A stretch of DNA of 8,807 bases, taken from NCBI GenBank assembly GCA_017633865.1, contig JAGBOM010000118.1:1-8807 (forward strand), written 5' to 3'. This DNA is from Opitutales bacterium (GTDB lineage: Bacteria > Verrucomicrobiota > Verrucomicrobiia > Opitutales > Intestinicryptomonadaceae). The notes under the pieces are model-generated. The model searched no databases. It saw only the letters and a list, made by a program, of their open reading frames with translations, and was not told where the DNA came from. How positions within the stretch are numbered: position 1 is the stretch's first letter; each line of letters begins with the position of its first letter. Of this stretch, positions 1 through 8,513 are shown piece by piece. Both the position numbers and the translations under genes were made by a program.

Positions 1-3000
1 GACAACGCCGTGTCCGCCAACGCCACGATTCTCGACACCGACCCCGACACCGTCAGAATAGACGGCGTGCAAACCCCCTACGTCGTCGGAGCCTTCAATG
101 TCAGAAAAGACGCGCAGGGCGAAGACATCAAGGAATGGCAGGACGCCAACCTCGAAATATCCAAAAACCTCCGCTACGGCAGAAACGCCGACGCAAACGA
201 CGTCGAATGGCTCATCTCGAGCGAAAGACGCCTGCAAAACCCGCAGGTTCAGTCCATTCAAGACTTGAGCGACGAAGTCGTGAAGCTCGCAACCTACAAG
301 GCTTTGGACGAATACCCCGACGAGTTCGGCGGCAATATCACCAAAGACCACAAAAGCGAGGAGGTCGAAGTTCTCGCGGGCAAAATCAAGATGGCCGAGG
401 GCGGGGCTTACGCCTGGTGGGTCAGCGACGAAAGCCAAAAGGCTAAAATCAACCTGATGCGCCCGGAAAAATATCTGGACAACATCTCAACCGGCGACGC
501 CGCAAGCTTTGAAGCCCCGTCCGACAGGTTCATACCGCAGTTCTCAAACATAGGCTTTTTGGAGGAGCTCTCCAATATGCAGCTCAACCCCTTCCTGCCC
601 TCGTTTAGCGAGGACAAGGCGCAGACCATCGCGAAAATGTCGAGCCTTGACGAGTTCGCGATTCTCGACCCCACGCTCGAAGACTGGAGCAAGGAAAACA
701 AGGCCGACTACACAACGGTATCGGTGGGCATACCCGTCGACGTCACGCAGGGCAAGCTGAAGGAAGACTTGTCAGCCTACATATTCAGCAACGCCTCGGG
801 CGTCAAGGATACCGACACAATCATCCGCGGCGGGCCCAGCGACAAAAACTACACGGGCCCCAAGCTCGGCGTTAAAAACTATACGAACTTCATGCCCAGA
901 ATGGGGCTATTGAAGGGCTACGCCACAATAGTTTCCGACAGGGACAAGGGCAAAAACAGCTTCGAGACCTACGTGGAGCCCCAAGGCCAGGTTTCCACAA
1001 CCGGCAAGGCGCAGCACGGCATATTCCCGATAATCTCGTGCGTGATGTGGACATTCCAGCTCGCGTACGAAAAAACCGGCACCGACGAGGTCGATTTGTA
1101 CCTGTACTGCTACCCGAAGGTAAAGATTTGGAACCCGCACAACGTCGCGATAAAGTCGGGCTACATCTTGAAGGTGAACTTCCCCTACGTTTTGCAGACG
1201 GGCGTGAAGATGGACCAGTCCAAAGACCCCTGCTCGAACGAGTCGCAAGACTGGGCAAGCAAAAGCGAAAGCGTCTACTCCAACTACTACTGCCCCGCCA
1301 TGGCTATCGACGAAGACTTGCGCGACGTCTATATAAACAAGCAGTGCCAGGAAATTTCCGCCGCCGACTACAACTCCAAAACCGACGTCCACTTCAAGTA
1401 CCAGCCGAGAATCCCGCTTTTTGTAAACGGGGCGAAGGCGGAAGGCTGCCTCACTATCGACATGTCCGATATTATAAAGTCGGAGCGCACCCTTAAAAGA
1501 GGGTCAAGCCCCCACAGCGAAAACAAGGGCACAAGCGGCACGCCGGCAGTGTGCCTTGCGATTCCCGAATTTACAATCTACCCGGGCGAAAATATCGAGC
1601 TCAACCTAAACGAGCAAAACGGCGTTGTAGACTATGTCGAGCGCGGCGGCCACGGCACGCTGGGCTCGACGTCAACCTCCGCCTACCCGCAGCTTACCCG
1701 CGGCAACATAAACAAGACAAGCGGCAACAGCCACGCGAAAATTGAAAACGGATTTTTCAGAATCAACCTGAACACAAAGCTCAAGCCCGCGGGCTCGGGC
1801 GTAAACAGCACGGGCTTTACGCACTCGCAAATGCAGACGTCCTCGCTTGCAAACGCCCGCGTGTGCGCCGCGTGGATAGTCTATAAAAAGCCCCAGCACG
1901 CCTACAACACATACCGCAACAACGAGCCCACGGCCTCCTCCGAAGGCTACGAGCTTTACAGGGCCGGCACGGGCGAATACCTTACCTCGCAGGACTTCGG
2001 GCACATGGAAAGCGGCGGCGACCTTTACGGCGCAAAGCCCATGAACGACGCCTACTACGCCGACAGCGGCCACCAGTCCGCCTACCACGCCGCCTACAAT
2101 AAATTCGCCACAAACTACGCTTGGGACCCCCAAACCATGGCGATGAGCAAAACGGACGTCCTAAACGCGGGCTTTAAATACCTGAACGACTACTACGGGC
2201 TCGGCTGGGGCAGCTACGACTTCAACTACGACTGGCAGTCCGAAAGCGGCACGCCCATAAACGAAAGAAAGTACTACGGCTACATCAAGAACAACAAGCC
2301 CTCGCCCACCGCCTCGTACGTCTATCCGGAAATTCCCCGCAGGCAGGATTTGGACCAGGGGCTCGACCTCTACAACTCCTACCCGTACTACGGCAACAAC
2401 AAGCGCGGCGTTTTCTACAAGAACCAAACCCTGGCAAGCGGCTCGGCCACGGCGGGGAAATCTGTCGCCTACTACTGCAACCTAAGAAGCGACCAGACCA
2501 ACGGCGAAACGACCGCAAAGCCCAAGGCGCAGATTCACGCCCTTACAAGCACGGGCAAGCACGCATACTCGCCGGGCTGGGAGCTCTCTACGCTGCTTCC
2601 GACAAAAAAATATTTTTCGAGCAACCACTATAATAACGGCGACAACCAAAAAACGCCGCAAATTATCCAAACCTCAAACTTTATGCGCAACAGCGGAGAA
2701 GCTTTGAGGGTCAACAAGAGCCACGGCTACAACACTTCATACAGAACCGTCGGCGGCGTTCCGCCCTCGAACAACAACCAGGGCGAGATATTCTTCAAGT
2801 CGCAAACCGCCAGCGGCCTATGGCCGAACATCTACCCGTCAGACCTCGGCAGCCGCTGGGAGGCCTCAAGCCAGGGCGACAACGACTGGAAGTGGCAGAA
2901 CACCTACAAGTCCCACGCCGATTCCGACACGCTCTACTCGCCAGTTTTGATGGATATGACCGGCCCCACCGGCAAGAAGGACAACCAGCTCGCGCACTGG

Positions 3001-4281
3001 AGCGTAATCTCCCCGGTGTTCGACTACCCCCGCAGCGAAAAGCAGGTTCTAAGCCTCGGCATATTCAGCCACGCGAACCTCTCGATGATGCCCTGGCAGC
3101 CCACCTACCCCTTCGGGGAAAGCTTCCCGAGCGTGTTCGTCTCGCGCGATAAAATCGTGGACGAAGACACCAAAGTCCTGTACGACAACGAGCTAATCGA
3201 CATCTCCTACATGCTCAACTACTCCATGTGGGACAGGTTCTACCTCTCGACCGTGCCCAAAGAGGGGCTTGGCGACATCCGCGCGGGCATGCGCCTGCAA
3301 AACACGCGCAACTTCATAACCGTAGCCCCCGACGAAAAGCGCGAGCTTGTCGGCGACGACGCCTTTGAAAAGTCCGCAAAATACGTCGGCATAGACGGCG
3401 CCTTCAACGTGAACTCCACCTCCTACGAGGCTTGGAGGGCTCTCTTGGGCGCGCTCTTGGGCACCAAAAAGCAGACCATTCTCGAAGACGAATACCCCAA
3501 GCAAATCAACGCCGACGACCCCGAAAAATTCTACATGCCAAACCCCGGCAACATCAATCCGCTCGTCGCCCCGCAAAAGACGGAGGACGGCTACTGCTTC
3601 GGCTATCGCGACGTCCAGGCGGGCAGAAGCTTCAGCGCCGCCGACATCGACCGCCTCGCGCGCGAAATCGTGGCCGAAGTTAAGCGCCGCGCCCCGTTCT
3701 TCAGCCTTGCGGACTTCGTGAACCGCCGCCTTATCTCCTACTCCGACGCTTCCAGCGACGACGATTTGACGTACCAGTCGCTAATGGGCACGATAGCCGC
3801 GGCGATAGACAGAGTGTCGAAGGAGTTTGAAAACGACACAGGCACAGAAATCTCGACCTTCCAGACGGACGGCGAAGTCGCCACCGAAAAAATCTCGACA
3901 AACACCGGAGCCATGAGCGGCTACAAAATCTATAAAGACGGCCAAAAAACAACCGAGTTCGCAGAGCACCTGGGGGCGTCGAAGCAGGGCAACCGCTTCA
4001 AGCGCTTCCTCGGCTGGCCGGGCTATATGCCGCTGCAAAGCCAGATTTTGCAGGCGATAGGCCCCGTAATCACCCCGAGGGGCGACACTTTCACGGTGCG
4101 CTCCTACGGCGAATATAAAAACACAATCACCGGCGACACCTCCAAAGCCTATTGCGAGGCTGTGGTGCAAAGAGTAGCAAACCCCGTAGACCCGACCGAC
4201 GACGCCGTCTCGCCCAAAAGCGAATTCGGCAGAAAGTTCAAGATTGTGTCTTTCAGGTGGCTCACCCCCGCGGAACTGTAA
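1..4281 (+). CDS. Verru_Chthon cassette protein A-like giant protein, 5'-partial
   Basis: The frame is open from base 1, so the gene begins left of the window. The GTG at 10 is only the first start-like codon, and 1,426 codons are visible up to TAA 4279-4281. Numbering from that GTG, residues 133-149 contain AYAWWVSDESQKAKINL, the 'AYWv-DE-K--iN' block typical of this family and reminiscent of GspK-type minor pseudopilins. Residues 1226-1241 include PFFSLADFVNRRL, followed by a GTIAAAID block. The C-terminus (about 1335-1390) has GWPGYMPLQSQIL, RGDTFTVRSYGE and YCEAVVQRVANP, also family hallmarks. Any N-terminal membrane segment would lie off-window. Residues ~626-806 are unusually rich in Tyr, Asn and Gly. 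In Verrucomicrobia such proteins are encoded with B, C and D partners that carry prepilin-like N-termini. None is visible here, so they may lie upstream. The function is unknown; an envelope or secretion/pilus-related role is inference. The family call is from memory of motifs, without a profile search. Confidence 0.82.
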   Translation, partial: DNAVSANATILDTDPDTVRIDGVQTPYVVGAFNVRKDAQGEDIKEWQDANLEISKNLRYGRNADANDVEWLISSERRLQNPQVQSIQDLSDEVVKLATYKALDEYPDEFGGNITKDHKSEEVEVLAGKIKMAEGGAYAWWVSDESQKAKINLMRPEKYLDNISTGDAASFEAPSDRFIPQFSNIGFLEELSNMQLNPFLPSFSEDKAQTIAKMSSLDEFAILDPTLEDWSKENKADYTTVSVGIPVDVTQGKLKEDLSAYIFSNASGVKDTDTIIRGGPSDKNYTGPKLGVKNYTNFMPRMGLLKGYATIVSDRDKGKNSFETYVEPQGQVSTTGKAQHGIFPIISCVMWTFQLAYEKTGTDEVDLYLYCYPKVKIWNPHNVAIKSGYILKVNFPYVLQTGVKMDQSKDPCSNESQDWASKSESVYSNYYCPAMAIDEDLRDVYINKQCQEISAADYNSKTDVHFKYQPRIPLFVNGAKAEGCLTIDMSDIIKSERTLKRGSSPHSENKGTSGTPAVCLAIPEFTIYPGENIELNLNEQNGVVDYVERGGHGTLGSTSTSAYPQLTRGNINKTSGNSHAKIENGFFRINLNTKLKPAGSGVNSTGFTHSQMQTSSLANARVCAAWIVYKKPQHAYNTYRNNEPTASSEGYELYRAGTGEYLTSQDFGHMESGGDLYGAKPMNDAYYADSGHQSAYHAAYNKFATNYAWDPQTMAMSKTDVLNAGFKYLNDYYGLGWGSYDFNYDWQSESGTPINERKYYGYIKNNKPSPTASYVYPEIPRRQDLDQGLDLYNSYPYYGNNKRGVFYKNQTLASGSATAGKSVAYYCNLRSDQTNGETTAKPKAQIHALTSTGKHAYSPGWELSTLLPTKKYFSSNHYNNGDNQKTPQIIQTSNFMRNSGEALRVNKSHGYNTSYRTVGGVPPSNNNQGEIFFKSQTASGLWPNIYPSDLGSRWEASSQGDNDWKWQNTYKSHADSDTLYSPVLMDMTGPTGKKDNQLAHWSVISPVFDYPRSEKQVLSLGIFSHANLSMMPWQPTYPFGESFPSVFVSRDKIVDEDTKVLYDNELIDISYMLNYSMWDRFYLSTVPKEGLGDIRAGMRLQNTRNFITVAPDEKRELVGDDAFEKSAKYVGIDGAFNVNSTSYEAWRALLGALLGTKKQTILEDEYPKQINADDPEKFYMPNPGNINPLVAPQKTEDGYCFGYRDVQAGRSFSAADIDRLAREIVAEVKRRAPFFSLADFVNRRLISYSDASSDDDLTYQSLMGTIAAAIDRVSKEFENDTGTEISTFQTDGEVATEKISTNTGAMSGYKIYKDGQKTTEFAEHLGASKQGNRFKRFLGWPGYMPLQSQILQAIGPVITPRGDTFTVRSYGEYKNTITGDTSKAYCEAVVQRVANPVDPTDDAVSPKSEFGRKFKIVSFRWLTPAEL

Positions 4282-4299
4282 TTTAAAAAAGTTTTTACG

Positions 4300-4962
4300 A
4301 TGAAAAATTTTTTGGCAACTTCAGCCCTCGCGCTTTTAGCCCTGTGCGCCCTTCCCGCCTTCGGGCAAAGCGGCGCAAAGGCCGGCGAGGCGGGCGCGGA
4401 AATCGAGTTTCTTAAAAATTCGGAAACTCTTAGGTCAAATTTTGTAAACGACATTTCAAGCCGCGAGCTTGCCGACGCCGTCGCTAACAAAATCACAAAA
4501 TACGAGATTGACCGCTTCGCCGCGCCCTTCGGGAGCGCGTCCGTAAACGACATCGTCCAAAGAAACTGCCGCGCCGAAGTCGTAAAGACTGACCGCGGCC
4601 TTGTGGGCAGAATTTATTTTACGCACCCCGACCCCTCCATGGCCTCGAGGCTCGCAAACCTCTTCGCCACGGAATACGTCGAACACCAAAAAAGGCTGGC
4701 CTCCGGCGAAAGAGTCTCCGAGCTGGACGAGCTCGACAAAAAAATCAAAAGCGCCGAAAAGAGCCTGGACTCCGCAAGAAAAATTATGGAGGAAGTTTCC
4801 GAAAGGATTTCAAAGGGAACGAACGTTTCCGACGACCTTCAGGAAAAGGCCGCTACAAACCTCGCAAACGCGTCCAAACGCCTTTCGGAACTTCATAAGG
4901 CAAAGAAAAAGCTTGCCAAGGAAATCAAAAAGACGAGCGTCCCCGCCCGCGTTCTAAAATAA
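4300..4962 (+). CDS. Secreted coiled-coil protein resembling the Wzz/GumC periplasmic domain
   Basis: The product is 220 residues. Residues 1-22 form a clear Sec signal peptide: MKN, a hydrophobic Leu/Ala core, then LPAFG-Q. C16 lies in ALC-A and lacks a proper lipobox, so this is probably not a lipoprotein. Residues ~34-70 (EIEFLKNSETLRSNFV...) and ~84-130 (IYFTHPDPSMASRLANLFATEYV) resemble the 'ell-S--vl' and 'i-f-h-dP--A---aN-----Y' signatures of Wzz/GumC/ExoP-type chain-length regulators. Residues ~137-170 and ~179-212 are charged heptad-like helices, as in the coiled coils of that family. Unlike true co-polymerases there is no N-terminal transmembrane helix apart from the signal, no second membrane segment and no kinase domain, so the protein should be free in the periplasm or exported. 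It starts 18 bases after the preceding gene, suggesting co-transcription. No Shine-Dalgarno sequence precedes the ATG. The homology is moderate and the function unproven. Confidence 0.6.
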   Translation: MKNFLATSALALLALCALPAFGQSGAKAGEAGAEIEFLKNSETLRSNFVNDISSRELADAVANKITKYEIDRFAAPFGSASVNDIVQRNCRAEVVKTDRGLVGRIYFTHPDPSMASRLANLFATEYVEHQKRLASGERVSELDELDKKIKSAEKSLDSARKIMEEVSERISKGTNVSDDLQEKAATNLANASKRLSELHKAKKKLAKEIKKTSVPARVLK

Positions 4963-4980
4963 AAAACCGGCGCGCCGCCC

Positions 4981-4998
4981 CCCGCTTTTATGTGCGGG
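4981..4998. other. Short GC hairpin after the Wzz-like gene
   Basis: CCCGC (4981-4985) and GCGGG (4994-4998) form a 5-bp perfect stem around the 8-base loop TTTTATGT. No T-run follows, so it is not a standard intrinsic terminator. It may still stabilise or partly terminate the upstream transcript. A second palindrome, CGGCGCGCCG (4968-4977), lies just before it. The CTTTTATGTGC segment recurs in the terminator loop after tpiA. Confidence 0.35.
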
Positions 4999-5033
4999 AA
5001 CTCAAGATAGGCAAAAAAGACGCAAAAAGTGTC

Positions 5034-5061
5034 TTGACAGCCAAAAAAAACGTTCCATTAT
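5034..5061 (+). promoter_or_regulatory. Sigma-70-type promoter of gap
   Basis: A perfect -35 box TTGACA (5034-5039) is followed after 16 bases by CATTAT (5056-5061), a 4/6 match to the -10 consensus. The spacer is A-rich. Transcription should start near 5068, giving a leader of about 39 bases that ends in the gap ribosome site. The -35 box lies within a small dyad TGTC-TT-GACA (5030-5039), which could be an operator or chance. The match and the position before a highly expressed gene make this the best promoter in the window. Confidence 0.7.
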
Positions 5062-5091
5062 CGAGAGCTTAAATTTTTAACAATCCTATAA

Positions 5092-6108
<1,017 letters not shown>

Positions 6109-6133
6109 TTGGGCTTTAACCGATTTTAAAAAA

Positions 6134-6162
6134 GGGCGCACGCTTGTGCGCTCTTTTTTTTT
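6134..6162 (+). terminator. Intrinsic terminator of gap
   Basis: GGGCGCAC (6134-6141) pairs with GTGCGCTC (6146-6153), giving 8 bp including one G-U pair, closed by the 4-base loop GCTT and followed by nine T (6154-6162). Six A (6128-6133) precede the stem and can lengthen it against the T-run. It starts 26 bases after the gap stop codon. It should end most gap transcripts before pgk. Confidence 0.92.
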
Positions 6163-6350
6163 GCGCCCACCGCCACCCGCCGGCGCAAATAATTCCATAC
6201 ATAATCTAAAAAAAGAAAAGACCGCCACAAAAAGTACAGCTCTTTTTTGCATCGCCCCGCACAAAAAAATGCGCAAATTAAAAAACCTCCCGCCCGCAAA
6301 ACCGCCGAAAACGGCAAAGCTGCCGAAATAAAACTTTAAGAAAGTTGTTG
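6163..6350. other. Gene-free gap-pgk spacer with competing small hairpins
   Basis: No convincing gene lies between the gap terminator and the pgk leader; open frames here are continuations of shadows of gap. The stretch is A-rich with C-rich patches. At 6304-6325 two small hairpins share one arm: GCCG-AAAA-CGGC (6304-6315) and CGGCA-AAGC-TGCCG (6312-6325). Only one can form at a time. I found no -35/-10 pair of good quality within this stretch. Whether it is transcribed as a long pgk leader is unknown. Confidence 0.5.
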
Positions 6351-6356
6351 CATAAT
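6351..6356 (+). promoter_or_regulatory. Possible -10 element for the pgk-tpiA transcript
   Basis: CATAAT matches five of six bases of the -10 consensus. No recognisable -35 lies 16-18 bases upstream (the region reads roughly ATAAAA). If used, transcription would start near 6363, inside the hairpin that follows, giving a leader of about 60 bases. pgk needs some promoter because gap ends in a strong terminator, and this is the best local candidate. Confidence 0.3.
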
Positions 6357-6392
6357 CCGCCGAACAATGCCAAATTTGGCGGATATTTTTTT
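6355..6392 (+). terminator. Terminator-like hairpin just upstream of pgk
   Basis: ATCCGCC (6355-6361) pairs perfectly with GGCGGAT (6378-6384) over a 16-base loop, followed by A and seven T (6386-6392). This is the layout of an intrinsic terminator or attenuator 29 bases before the pgk start. It could be a second stop for readthrough from gap or a regulated leader terminator. The wide loop makes it weaker than the gap and tpiA terminators. Confidence 0.5.
6369..6380. promoter_or_regulatory. Perfect 12-bp palindrome GCCAAATTTGGC before pgk
   Basis: GCCAAATTTGGC is its own reverse complement and lies about 40 bases before the pgk ATG. It shares its right half with the right arm of the terminator-like stem. 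As DNA it has the symmetry of a site for a dimeric regulator, and its position overlaps the expected start of transcription if CATAAT at 6351 is the -10. No regulator is identified. As RNA it would have to open at the centre to form a hairpin. Confidence 0.35.
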
Positions 6393-6421
6393 AATAATCA
6401 AAGTCTAATAATAAAACATCA

Positions 6422-7672
6422 ATGAACAAAAAAACTCTCCGCGATATAGACTTAAAGGGCAAAAAGGTAATTATGCGCGTGGACTTCAACGTCCCCGTAA
6501 AAGAAGGCGTCATTAAGGACGACACTCGCATTAAGGGCGCGCTGCCCTCAATCAAGTACGTCTTGGAACAGGGCGGAAGCCTCGTTCTAATGTCCCACAT
6601 GGGCCGCCCCGACGAAAAGGGCATCACCCCCGACACCACGATGAAAATCGTGGCCGACTACCTTTCCAAGCTTTTGGCAAAGCCCGTAGCCTTCGCGGCC
6701 GACTGCGCAAATGCCGACGCCGAAGTTGCCGCCATGAAGCCCGGCGACATCGTTATGCTTGAAAATACCCGCTACCACAAAGAGGAGCAGGCAAAGTGCA
6801 AGCAAAAGGACGGAGAGTCCGACGAAGACTTTAAGGCTCGCAAGGCCGCGCTTAAAGAGCAGCAAAAAGAGCTCGCCAAGAAGCTCGCCTCCTACGGCGA
6901 CGTTTTCTGCAACGACGCCTTCGGCACAGCCCACCGCGCGCACGCCTCAACAGCAGTCATCACAAAGATAATCGACACCTCCGTGGCGGGATTCTTGATG
7001 GAAAAGGAAATCGAATACCTCGGCAGCGCGGTTGAAAACCCCGTCCGCCCCTTCGTCGCAATCTTGGGCGGCGCAAAGGTTTCCGACAAGCTCGCGGTCG
7101 TCAAAAACCTCCTCACCAAGGTTGACACGCTCATCATAGGCGGCGGCATGGCCTACACATTCCTTAAGGCTCTCGGCCGCAAGATAGGCAAATCCCTCTG
7201 CGAGGAAGACCAAATCCAGTACGCCAAAGACATGATGGCGCACGCCAAAGACCTCGGCGTAAAATTCCTTTTGCCCGTCGACAACGTCGCGGCCGACAAG
7301 TTCGACCCCGAAGCCAACACGCAAATCGTTTCCGACATTCCCGACGGCTGGATGGGCCTCGACATCGGCCCCAAGACCGTCGAGCTCTATTCCGACGCCA
7401 TCAAGAACGCCAAGACCGTCGTCTGGAACGGCCCCATGGGCTGCTTTGAAATGGAAAAGTTCAGCAAGGGCACGTTCGGCGTTTGCGAGGCAGTCGCGCA
7501 GGTCAAAGCTAACGGCGGCATCTCGATTATCGGCGGCGGCGACTCCGTGGCGGCCGTAAACAAGAGCGGCTTGGCTTCCAAAATGTCGCACGTCTCGACA
7601 GGCGGCGGCGCGAGCCTCGAATTCCTCGAAGGCAAGGAGCTCCCCGGCGTCGTCTCTCTCAACTCCAAATAA
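6422..7672 (+). CDS. pgk: Phosphoglycerate kinase
   Basis: The cytoplasmic enzyme transfers phosphate from 1,3-bisphosphoglycerate to ADP, giving ATP and 3-phosphoglycerate. It has 416 residues, slightly longer than the usual ~390-400. RVDFNVP (19-25), Arg36 and SHMGRP (58-63) form the substrate site of the N-terminal domain, with Arg117 in [10 protein letters not shown] and Arg172 in [13 protein letters not shown]. In the C-terminal domain [15 protein letters not shown] (337-341, with Glu344 nearby) and GGGDSVAA (371-378, Asp374) bind the nucleotide, and [13 protein letters not shown] (392-404) is the terminal signature. A highly charged segment at about 126-150 ([15 protein letters not shown]...) is an insertion relative to enzymes such as that of E. 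coli. The start matches the family N-terminus [14 protein letters not shown]. There is no Shine-Dalgarno sequence; the leader is A/T-only or nearly so. tpiA follows after 28 bases. Confidence 0.98.
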   Translation: MNKKTLRDIDLKGKKVIMRVDFNVPVKEGVIKDDTRIKGALPSIKYVLEQGGSLVLMSHMGRPDEKGITPDTTMKIVADYLSKLLAKPVAFAADCANADAEVAAMKPGDIVMLENTRYHKEEQAKCKQKDGESDEDFKARKAALKEQQKELAKKLASYGDVFCNDAFGTAHRAHASTAVITKIIDTSVAGFLMEKEIEYLGSAVENPVRPFVAILGGAKVSDKLAVVKNLLTKVDTLIIGGGMAYTFLKALGRKIGKSLCEEDQIQYAKDMMAHAKDLGVKFLLPVDNVAADKFDPEANTQIVSDIPDGWMGLDIGPKTVELYSDAIKNAKTVVWNGPMGCFEMEKFSKGTFGVCEAVAQVKANGGISIIGGGDSVAAVNKSGLASKMSHVSTGGGASLEFLEGKELPGVVSLNSK

Positions 7673-7700
7673 TTTAACAACATCAAAAAGGAATAATAAA

Positions 7701-8468
7701 ATGGCACGCAGATATTTTATCGCAGGCAACTGGAAAATGAATAAGACCTCCGCCGAGGCGGCGGTCTTGGCTAAAGCCGTGGCGCAGTCCGTAGGCGGCG
7801 TTTCTGAAGTCGACATAGCTATTTGCCCGACTTTCACCTCCCTCGAATCCGCGGGGCGCGAAATTAAAGGCACAAACGTAAAGCTCGGCGCGCAGAATAT
7901 GTACTTTGAAAAAAGCGGCGCCTTCACCGGCGAAATCTCCGCCGACATGCTCAATGGCGCCGGCTGCGAATACGTCATCTTGGGGCACAGCGAACGCCGC
8001 CAGTACTTCAAGGAGTGCGACTGCCTCATAAACAAGAAGGTCAAGGCCGCGGTAGCCGCGTCGCTCAAGCCCATTTTGTGCGTGGGCGAAACTTTGGAGG
8101 AGCGCGAATCCGGCAAGACTATCGACGTTGTTTCCGCGCAGACTAAAGGCGGCCTCGACGGCCTAAGCGCGGCGGAAGCCCTCAACGTTGTTGTCGCCTA
8201 CGAGCCCGTCTGGGCAATCGGCACGGGCAAGACCGCGACCCCCGCGATGGCGCAGGAAGTCCACGCGGAAATCCGCAAAGTTCTGGCGGGCATGTTCGGC
8301 GCGGACGCCGCGGAAAAGATTCAGATTCTTTACGGCGGCTCGATGAAGCCCGAAAATGCAGACGAGCTTTTGAAGCAGAAAGACATTGACGGCGGCCTTA
8401 TCGGCGGCGCGGCTCTCAAGGCGGACTCGTTCGCCTCTCTTGTGAAAAGCGCAGTGGCCCTCTCTTAG
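7701..8468 (+). CDS. tpiA: Triosephosphate isomerase
   Basis: The cytoplasmic TIM-barrel enzyme interconverts dihydroxyacetone phosphate and D-glyceraldehyde-3-phosphate, supplying substrate to Gap. It has 255 residues, typical of bacterial enzymes. Asn10 and Lys12 lie in AGNWKMN. His96 lies in ILGHSERRQYF. The catalytic base Glu168 lies in AYEPVWAIGTGK (166-177), which includes the phosphate-gripping loop 6. YGGSMKPENA (211-220) and GGLIGGA (231-237) complete the phosphate site. AAGGA at 7688-7692 lies eight bases before the ATG. The 28-base spacing after pgk with no terminator between them indicates a pgk-tpiA operon, closed by the hairpin at 8508-8561. All key residues are present. The secG gene that often follows tpiA in bacteria is not in the window. 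Confidence 0.98.
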   Translation: MARRYFIAGNWKMNKTSAEAAVLAKAVAQSVGGVSEVDIAICPTFTSLESAGREIKGTNVKLGAQNMYFEKSGAFTGEISADMLNGAGCEYVILGHSERRQYFKECDCLINKKVKAAVAASLKPILCVGETLEERESGKTIDVVSAQTKGGLDGLSAAEALNVVVAYEPVWAIGTGKTATPAMAQEVHAEIRKVLAGMFGADAAEKIQILYGGSMKPENADELLKQKDIDGGLIGGAALKADSFASLVKSAVALS

Positions 8469-8491
8469 TTTTAGGCGATTGCTTTTGGCGC

Positions 8492-8513
8492 ATTTTTGCG
8501 TTGCCGCAAAAAT
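8492..8513. other. Small hairpin overlapping the tpiA terminator
   Basis: ATTTTTGCG (8492-8500) pairs perfectly over 9 bp with CGCAAAAAT (8505-8513), with loop TTGC. Its right arm uses bases 8508-8513, which are also the base of the larger terminator stem, so the two structures compete at that edge. It may simply add 3'-end stability to the pgk-tpiA transcript. Confidence 0.4.

Noticed and set aside
1038..1496. Arg-rich open frames in other phases of the large first gene, on both strands
   Set aside because: They are composition shadows of the G+C-rich reading frame. The Verru_Chthon A-like frame has conserved family motifs throughout.
4345..4350. Lipobox at Cys16 of the Wzz-like protein
   Set aside because: The residue before Cys is Leu, which does not fit the usual Gly/Ala/Ser, and the signal peptide continues to a better cleavage region at about residue 22.
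6947..8185. A 412-codon open frame on the minus strand across pgk and tpiA
   Set aside because: It spans two well-defined genes and their spacer in antisense. Its length reflects few TTA/CTA/TCA triplets in the sense frames.
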